DNA from: Oceanicella actignis
GTDB taxonomy: Bacteria; Pseudomonadota; Alphaproteobacteria; Rhodobacterales; Rhodobacteraceae
Reading direction: 5' to 3'
Assembly (NCBI RefSeq): GCF_008124525.1
Contig: NZ_VNHJ01000004.1
Coordinates: forward strand, 186,001-250,000
DNA: 64,000 nucleotides
Shown here: piece after piece, positions 60,005 through 64,000 of the stretch
Layout: every line of letters begins with the position of its first letter
Numbering within the stretch: the first letter of the stretch is position 1
Position numbers and translations under genes: made by a program
Notes under the pieces: generated by a model
Databases searched by the model: none
Seen by the model: only the letters and a program-made list of their open reading frames with translations
Told to the model about the DNA's origin: nothing

Positions 60005-60448
60005 ATGCTCGACAACCTGCCCCGCGGCACGATCTGCATCGAGGATCTCGAGATCGGCATGTCGCGCCACCTGCGCAAGACGGTGACCGATCGCGACATC
60101 GAGCTGTTCGCCGAGGTCTCGACCGACCGCAACCCCGTGCATCTGGACGAGTCCTACGCGCAGGACACGATCTTCGGCGGGCGCATCGCCCATGGCATGC
60201 TGACGGCGGGCCTGATCTCGGCCGTGATCGGCGAGCAGCTGCCCGGCCACGGCACCGTCTACATGGGCCAGACGCTCAAGTTCCTGGCCCCCGTGCGCCC
60301 CGGCGACACGGTCGAGGCGCGCGTCACCGTCCTTGCCATCGACCATGCGCGGCGCCGCGTCACCCTTGATTGCGTCTGCCGCGTGGGCGATACGGTCGTG
60401 CTGAAGGGAGAGGCGCTGGTGCTGGCGCCGTCCCGCAAGTTCGACTGA
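60005..60448 (+). CDS. phaJ: MaoC-type (R)-specific enoyl-CoA hydratase
   Basis: Hydrates trans-2-enoyl-CoA to (R)-3-hydroxyacyl-CoA, which can link beta-oxidation to polyhydroxyalkanoate synthesis. The 147 residues have the hot-dog fold with the hydratase-2 motif DRNPVHLDESYAQDTIFGGRIAHGMLTAGLISAV, in which the Asp and His are catalytic. HGTVYMGQTLKFLAPVRPGDTVEARVTVLAID follows. AGGAGAGAC lies 7 nt before the ATG at 60005; an ATG at 59987 would add six residues with no ribosome site. It has its own promoter and a striking palindromic operator. No PHA synthase gene is in the window, so other acyl-CoA roles are possible. Confidence 0.88.
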   Translation: MLDNLPRGTICIEDLEIGMSRHLRKTVTDRDIELFAEVSTDRNPVHLDESYAQDTIFGGRIAHGMLTAGLISAVIGEQLPGHGTVYMGQTLKFLAPVRPGDTVEARVTVLAIDHARRRVTLDCVCRVGDTVVLKGEALVLAPSRKFD

Positions 60449-60483
60449 AGCGGCGGGCTCGCCCCGCCCCGGCGGGGGATTTC

Positions 60484-61428
60484 ATGCGCATCATCCGCGG
60501 CCTCGAGCAGGTTCGGCCCGAAGATCGCGGCGCCTCGACGGCGCTGGGCAATTTCGACGGCGTGCATCTGGGCCACCAGGCGGTCATCGACCTGGCGCGC
60601 GCGCCCGACGCGCCGCTGGGCGTGATCACCTTCGAGCCCCACCCGCGCGAGTTCTTCGCCCCCGACGCGCCGCCCTTTCGCCTGATGAACGCGGCCGCGC
60701 GCGCCCATCGGCTCGAGAAGCTGGGCGTCGAGCGCCTGTTCGAGCTGCGCTTCGACGCCGCCCTTGCCGCGCTGAGCGCCGAGGAGTTCGCGCGCAAGGT
60801 GCTGGCCGAGGCTCTGGGCGTGAAGCGGGTGGTGGTCGGGGCCGATTTCCGCTTCGGCAAGGGCCGCGCGGGCGACGCCGAAACCCTGCGCCGGCTGGGC
60901 GACGAGCTGGGCTTCGAGGTGCGCGCCGCGGGGCTGGTGCGCGGCCCTGCGGGCGAAGAGATCTCGTCGACCGCCATCCGCCGCGCCCTGCTCGAGGGCC
61001 GCCCCGAGGATGCGCGCCGCATGCTGGGCCACTGGCACCGCATCGACGGCGAGGTCCGCCACGGCGACAAGCGCGGGCGCGAGCTGGGCTTTCCCACGGC
61101 GAACCTGTCGCTCGAAAGGCTGCTGGTTCCGCGCCATGGCGTCTATGCGGTGCTGGTCGAGGTGCTGGACGGCCCGTTCCGGGGCGTCCGGCAGGGCGCG
61201 GCCAGCATCGGCGTGCGCCCGACCTTCGGCGTCAACGCGCCCAATCTCGAGGTGCATCTGCTGGATTTCTCGGGCGATCTTTACGGCGCGCAGATCTCGG
61301 TGGCGCTGGTCTCGTTCATCCGCCCCGAAGAGAAGTTCGACGACGTCGAGGCGCTGATCGCCCGCATGCGCGAGGACTGCGCCGAGGCGCGCCGCCGCCT
61401 TGCCGCGGCAAGCGCCGCCGCAAGCTGA
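60484..61428 (+). CDS. ribF: Bifunctional riboflavin kinase / FAD synthetase
   Basis: Converts riboflavin to FMN and FMN to FAD. The 314 residues begin with the adenylyltransferase domain: STALGNFDGVHLGHQAVIDL, GVITFEPHPREFFAP and VVVGADFRFGKGRAGDAETL, then ISSTAIRRALLEGRPEDARRML. The kinase domain follows: GEVRHGDKRGRELGFPTANL (P-T-A-N motif), HGVYAVLVEV, GAASIGVRPTFG and EVHLLDFSGDLYGAQISVALVSFIRPEEKFD. The start at 60484 fits the family N terminus. The gene lies 35 nt after phaJ and may share its transcript. Confidence 0.96.
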   Translation: MRIIRGLEQVRPEDRGASTALGNFDGVHLGHQAVIDLARAPDAPLGVITFEPHPREFFAPDAPPFRLMNAAARAHRLEKLGVERLFELRFDAALAALSAEEFARKVLAEALGVKRVVVGADFRFGKGRAGDAETLRRLGDELGFEVRAAGLVRGPAGEEISSTAIRRALLEGRPEDARRMLGHWHRIDGEVRHGDKRGRELGFPTANLSLERLLVPRHGVYAVLVEVLDGPFRGVRQGAASIGVRPTFGVNAPNLEVHLLDFSGDLYGAQISVALVSFIRPEEKFDDVEALIARMREDCAEARRRLAAASAAAS

Positions 61429-61498
61429 GGCGCGCGCGTCCGAACGGGGGCCGCAAGCCCTCTGGACCTGCGGCGCGCGTTGTGCTCGTTTGCCGCCC

Positions 61499-61972
61499 AT
61501 GACCGCAGAACGCCCCTCGCCCGCCGCGCCCGACGCCGAACCCTTCTGGCGCACGACGCCGCTTGCGCGCATGACGCGCGCGCAGTGGGAATCGCTGTGC
61601 GACGGCTGCGGGCGCTGCTGCCTGCTCAAGCTCGAGGACGAAGACGACGGGACCGTCGCCTACGCCAACGTCCATTGCCGCCTGTTCGACCCCGAAACCC
61701 GCCGCTGCGGCGCCTATGCGCGGCGCAAGGCGCTGGTGTCCGGCTGCGTGATCCTTTCGCCGCAGACCATCGACGAGATCAAGGACTGGATGCCCGCGAC
61801 CTGCGCCTATCGGCTTCTGGCCGAGGGCAAGCCGCTGTTCGACTGGCACCCGCTGATCTCGGGCGATCCCGACTCGGTGCGCCGGGCGGGCGTGGCGGTG
61901 CAGGGCTCGGTTCCCGAATACGAGGTGGACGAAGACGATCTGCCCGACCACCTGATCGAAGGAATGCTGTGA
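61499..61972 (+). CDS. YcgN-family cysteine-cluster protein (UPF0260)
   Basis: Protein of 157 residues with conserved cysteines that probably bind metal or an iron-sulfur cluster; no function is established. It has EPFWRTTPLARMTRAQWESLCDGCGRCCLLKLEDEDDG, where C-x-x-C-x-x-C-C is the YcgN signature. YANVHCRLFDPETRRCGAYARRKALVSGCVILSPQTI and DWMPATCAYRLLAEGKPLFDWHPLISGD follow, adding four more cysteines. The stop shares one base with the threonine aldolase start (TGATG). Confidence 0.92.
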   Translation: MTAERPSPAAPDAEPFWRTTPLARMTRAQWESLCDGCGRCCLLKLEDEDDGTVAYANVHCRLFDPETRRCGAYARRKALVSGCVILSPQTIDEIKDWMPATCAYRLLAEGKPLFDWHPLISGDPDSVRRAGVAVQGSVPEYEVDEDDLPDHLIEGML

Positions 61973-63033
61973 TGTGGTTCAGCTCCGACAACGCCGCTCC
62001 CGCCGCCCCGGCCGTGCTCGAGGCGCTGGCCCGCGCCAACGAAGGCCCCGCCGGCTCTTACGGCGCCGATCCGTGGACCGCGCGGGCCACGGCCCTTGTG
62101 CGCGAGATCTTCGAGGCGCCCGAGGCCGTCGTCCTGCCGGTGGTCACGGGCACCGCGGCCAACAGCCTGGCGCTGGCCACGCTGTGCCCGCCCTGGGCGG
62201 CCATCTGCTGCCACGAACACGCCCATGTGCAGGAGGACGAGTGCGGCGCGCCGATCTTCTACACGGGCGGCGCGACGCTGTGGCTGATCCCCGGCGCGCA
62301 TGCGCGCATCGACCCCGAGGCGCTCGAGCGGCGGCTGGCGCAGGCCTGCCATGCGGGCGTGCACAACGTGCAGCGCGGCGCGGTGACGGTGACGCAGGCG
62401 ACCGAGCTGGGCACGCTCTACCGCCCGGCGGATCTGCGCCGCATCGCCGACATCGCCGGCGCGTGGGATCTGCCGCTGCACATGGACGGCGCGCGCTTCG
62501 CCAACGCGGCGGCGCGGCTGGGCGTCAGCCCCGCCGAGCTGACCTGGAAGGCGGGGGTTCAGGCGCTGTCGCTGGGCGCGACGAAGAACGGCGCGCTGGG
62601 GGTCGAGGCGGTCGTCTTCTTCGGCGAAGAGGCCGAGCGCCGCGGCTGGGAGTTCGAGCTGCGGCGCAAGCGCGGCGGCCACCTTCTGTCCAAGATGCGC
62701 TACGCCTCGGCGCAGCTGGCCGCCTGGCTGGAAGACGGGCTGTGGCTCGAGCTGGCCGCCCGCGCCAACGCGGCGGCCGACCGCCTGGCCGAGGGGCTGC
62801 GCGCCTCGGGGCTGGCGCAGATCCCGCATCCGGTCGAGGCGAACATGGTCTTTCCGACCCTTCCGCGCGCGGTGCATGCGCGGCTGCAGGCGGCGGGGGC
62901 GCGCTACTATCCCTGGCCGCACGAACCCGCCCCCGACGGCCCCGATGACGAGCCCATCGGCTGCCGCCTGGTCTGCGCGTGGAACACCGCCGACGAGGAC
63001 ATCGACGCCTTTCTGGCCGCCCTGCGCGGGTGA
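61972..63033 (+). CDS. Threonine aldolase / beta-eliminating lyase family protein
   Basis: PLP enzyme of 353 residues of the low-specificity L-threonine aldolase fold, splitting threonine or phenylserine-type substrates to glycine and an aldehyde. It starts MWFSSDNAAPAAPAVLEALA, has GSYGADPWTARATALVREIF, TGTAANSLALATL and CCHEHAHVQEDECGAPIFYTGGATL. LPLHMDGARFANAAARLG carries the PLP-binding Asp, and ALSLGATKNGALGVEAVVFF the Schiff-base Lys. The first residues follow the stop of YcgN directly (TGATG), so the two are coupled. Stereospecificity is not readable. Confidence 0.92.
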   Translation: MWFSSDNAAPAAPAVLEALARANEGPAGSYGADPWTARATALVREIFEAPEAVVLPVVTGTAANSLALATLCPPWAAICCHEHAHVQEDECGAPIFYTGGATLWLIPGAHARIDPEALERRLAQACHAGVHNVQRGAVTVTQATELGTLYRPADLRRIADIAGAWDLPLHMDGARFANAAARLGVSPAELTWKAGVQALSLGATKNGALGVEAVVFFGEEAERRGWEFELRRKRGGHLLSKMRYASAQLAAWLEDGLWLELAARANAAADRLAEGLRASGLAQIPHPVEANMVFPTLPRAVHARLQAAGARYYPWPHEPAPDGPDDEPIGCRLVCAWNTADEDIDAFLAALRG

Positions 63034-63041
63034 GGCGGCCC

Positions 63042-63806
63042 ATGGCGCGCGAACGCCCCGGCCTCTCGGCCTTCATCATCGCCAAGAACGAGGCCGCGCG
63101 CCTGCCTCGCGCCATCGAGGCCCTGCGCGGCCTGGCGGACGAGGTGGTGGTGGTCGATTCGGGCTCGACCGACGGCACGCCCGAACTGGCCGAGCGGCTG
63201 GGCGCGCGCGTCTTCGTGCGCGACTGGCGCGGCTACGGCCCGCAAAAGCGCTTCGCCGAAGAGCAATGCCGCCATGACTGGCTGCTCAACGTCGACGCGG
63301 ACGAGGTGGTCACCCCCGAGCTGGCCGAAGAGATCCGCCGCGTGGTGCGCGAAGAGCCGCCCTCGGCGTGGAAGGTGCGCATCCTCAACGTCTATCCGGG
63401 CGACGCGCGCCCGCGCCCGCTGGCCAACGACTACAACGTCGTGCGCCTTTACCATGTCGAGGCCGGGCGCTACCGCGACCACCCGCTCTTCGACCGGGTC
63501 GAGACCCTGGCGCCGCCGCGCCAGCTTCGGGGCGCGCTGTGGCACTATCCGTTCCTGACCTGGCACGCGCTGATCCAGAAGCAGAACGCCTACACCACCT
63601 TCCAGGCCCAGGCGGCGCGGCGCCGACCCCTGTGGCTGCTCAAGGCCCGCCTGGCGGTCGAGTTCCCCTACGTCTTCCTCAAGACCTATCTGCTGCGCGG
63701 CCATGCGCTGGGCGGCTGGAAAGGCTTCGCCTTCTCGGTTGCGCTGGCGCATGCGCGCTTCCTGCGCATCGTCAAGCTGATCGAACGCGAAGAGAGCGCC
63801 GATTAA
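63042..63806 (+). CDS. Family 2 glycosyltransferase, WaaE/KdtX type
   Basis: Cytoplasmic glycosyltransferase of 254 residues, GT-A fold. LSAFIIAKNEAARLPRAIEA and EVVVVDSGSTDGTPELAERL bind the nucleotide sugar. WRGYGPQKRFAEEQCRHDWLLNVDADEVV has the D-x-D motif, NVDADE. FDRVETLAPPRQLRGALWHYPFLTWHALIQKQNAYTT is typical of the LPS-core beta-glucosyltransferase group (WaaE/KdtX/LgtF). A C-terminal hydrophobic stretch (PYVFLKTYLLRG) may associate with membrane. It starts 8 nt after the aldolase stop. A role in LPS core or capsule fits the Kdo genes in the window; the acceptor sugar is unknown. Confidence 0.9.
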   Translation: MARERPGLSAFIIAKNEAARLPRAIEALRGLADEVVVVDSGSTDGTPELAERLGARVFVRDWRGYGPQKRFAEEQCRHDWLLNVDADEVVTPELAEEIRRVVREEPPSAWKVRILNVYPGDARPRPLANDYNVVRLYHVEAGRYRDHPLFDRVETLAPPRQLRGALWHYPFLTWHALIQKQNAYTTFQAQAARRRPLWLLKARLAVEFPYVFLKTYLLRGHALGGWKGFAFSVALAHARFLRIVKLIEREESAD

Positions 63807-63885
63807 CCGCGCGTAAGAAAAGCCGCCCTACCCTGCGAATCGGATGCCGCGCCCCGCGCGGCCCGGGGTGCGACGGAGGATCGAC

Positions 63886-64000
63886 ATGGCGGCGCTGGTC
63901 AAAAGCGAAACCGGCTTCGACGAGGATTTCGAGGCGCAGGAGGCCCTGGCGCGCAAGGCCCTCGACCTTGCCCACGCAAGGCGGCTGCCCCCCACGCCGC
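63886..64000 (+). CDS. Unidentified protein, 3' end cut off by the window
   Basis: An ATG at 63886 follows ACGGAGGATCGAC, a good ribosome site, and the frame is open to the window end. The 38 visible residues begin MAALVKSETGFDEDFEAQEA and continue helically (ALARKALDLAHARRLPP). I do not recognise the family from this fragment. Confidence 0.6.
   Translation, partial: MAALVKSETGFDEDFEAQEALARKALDLAHARRLPPTP

Overview
The window is very GC-rich (about 72-74% by eye), densely packed and reads as chromosomal DNA of an alphaproteobacterium. The pointers are the run ffh - chorismate mutase - rpsP - rimM - trmD - rplS, an IalB-family periplasmic protein, SdhE, YggT plus DUF167, Kdo genes (kdsA, kdsB: a Gram-negative envelope) and many ATGA or TGATG stop/start overlaps. 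A Rhodobacterales-like lineage is my inference, not a demonstrated assignment. No insertion sequence, phage, CRISPR array or rRNA was seen. One tRNA (Ala, anticodon CGC) is present.

Layout. 1-4192: acyl-CoA catabolism (bifunctional hydratase/dehydrogenase, acyl-CoA dehydrogenase, CaiB-type CoA transferase). 4578-7084 (minus): overlapping tatD - XRE regulator - ROK kinase - sdhE operon. 7644-12473: EamA exporter, aspartate aminotransferase, YbdK-type ligase, DUF2189 membrane protein. 12841-15479 (minus): FAD-binding dehydrogenase and an SDR resembling 3-ketodihydrosphingosine reductase. 15647-19907: TroABCD-type Mn/Zn/Fe importer behind a Fur-type box; one permease carries a DtxR-like tail. 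20193-25726: IalB protein, then the SRP/ribosomal operon with bluB inserted. 26258-30381 (minus): Lrp/AsnC regulator and a large indolepyruvate ferredoxin oxidoreductase. 30667-35144: amidase, EamA exporter, tRNA-Ala (minus), YggT, DUF167, UDP-glucuronate epimerase. 35193-43456: a lasso-peptide gene cluster. 43541-47434: recR, an MsbA-like exporter, a class V aminotransferase. 47738-57701: ileS (minus), then cysQ-kdsB-galU-galE-kdsA-phosphohexomutase-SDR for envelope sugars. 57770-64000: YqgE, an orphan DsbD-type domain, phaJ, ribF, YcgN, threonine aldolase, a glycosyltransferase and a truncated last gene.

The most distinctive content is the lasso-peptide cluster. A 46-residue precursor (37878-38018), too short for ordinary gene calling, sits with the exporter D and leader peptidase B2 on the minus strand. 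The leader-binding protein B1, the cyclase C and an HPr-kinase-like protein lie on the plus strand. A methyltransferase with the regulatory domain of protein-lysine methyltransferases lies between the two arms. The precursor ends in Ser, the residue that such kinases phosphorylate in the paeninodin system. Its only possible ring acceptor (Asp32) does not fit the usual Thr-x-Gly cleavage rule with a known ring size, so the product is either cut at an unusual site or has an unusual ring.

At the DNA level, promoters of the form TTG(C/A)nn - 16 to 18 nt - TAnnnn could be placed before many operons. An 8-bp palindrome TTGCGCAA recurs at three of these promoter regions, four times in all, and a spaced version overlaps the lasso promoter. 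Short GC-rich tandem repeats, often with a 12-bp unit, occur both between genes and inside the disordered parts of four lasso proteins. The ffh leader (20830-20980) folds into a chain of perfect hairpins and may be a regulatory RNA.
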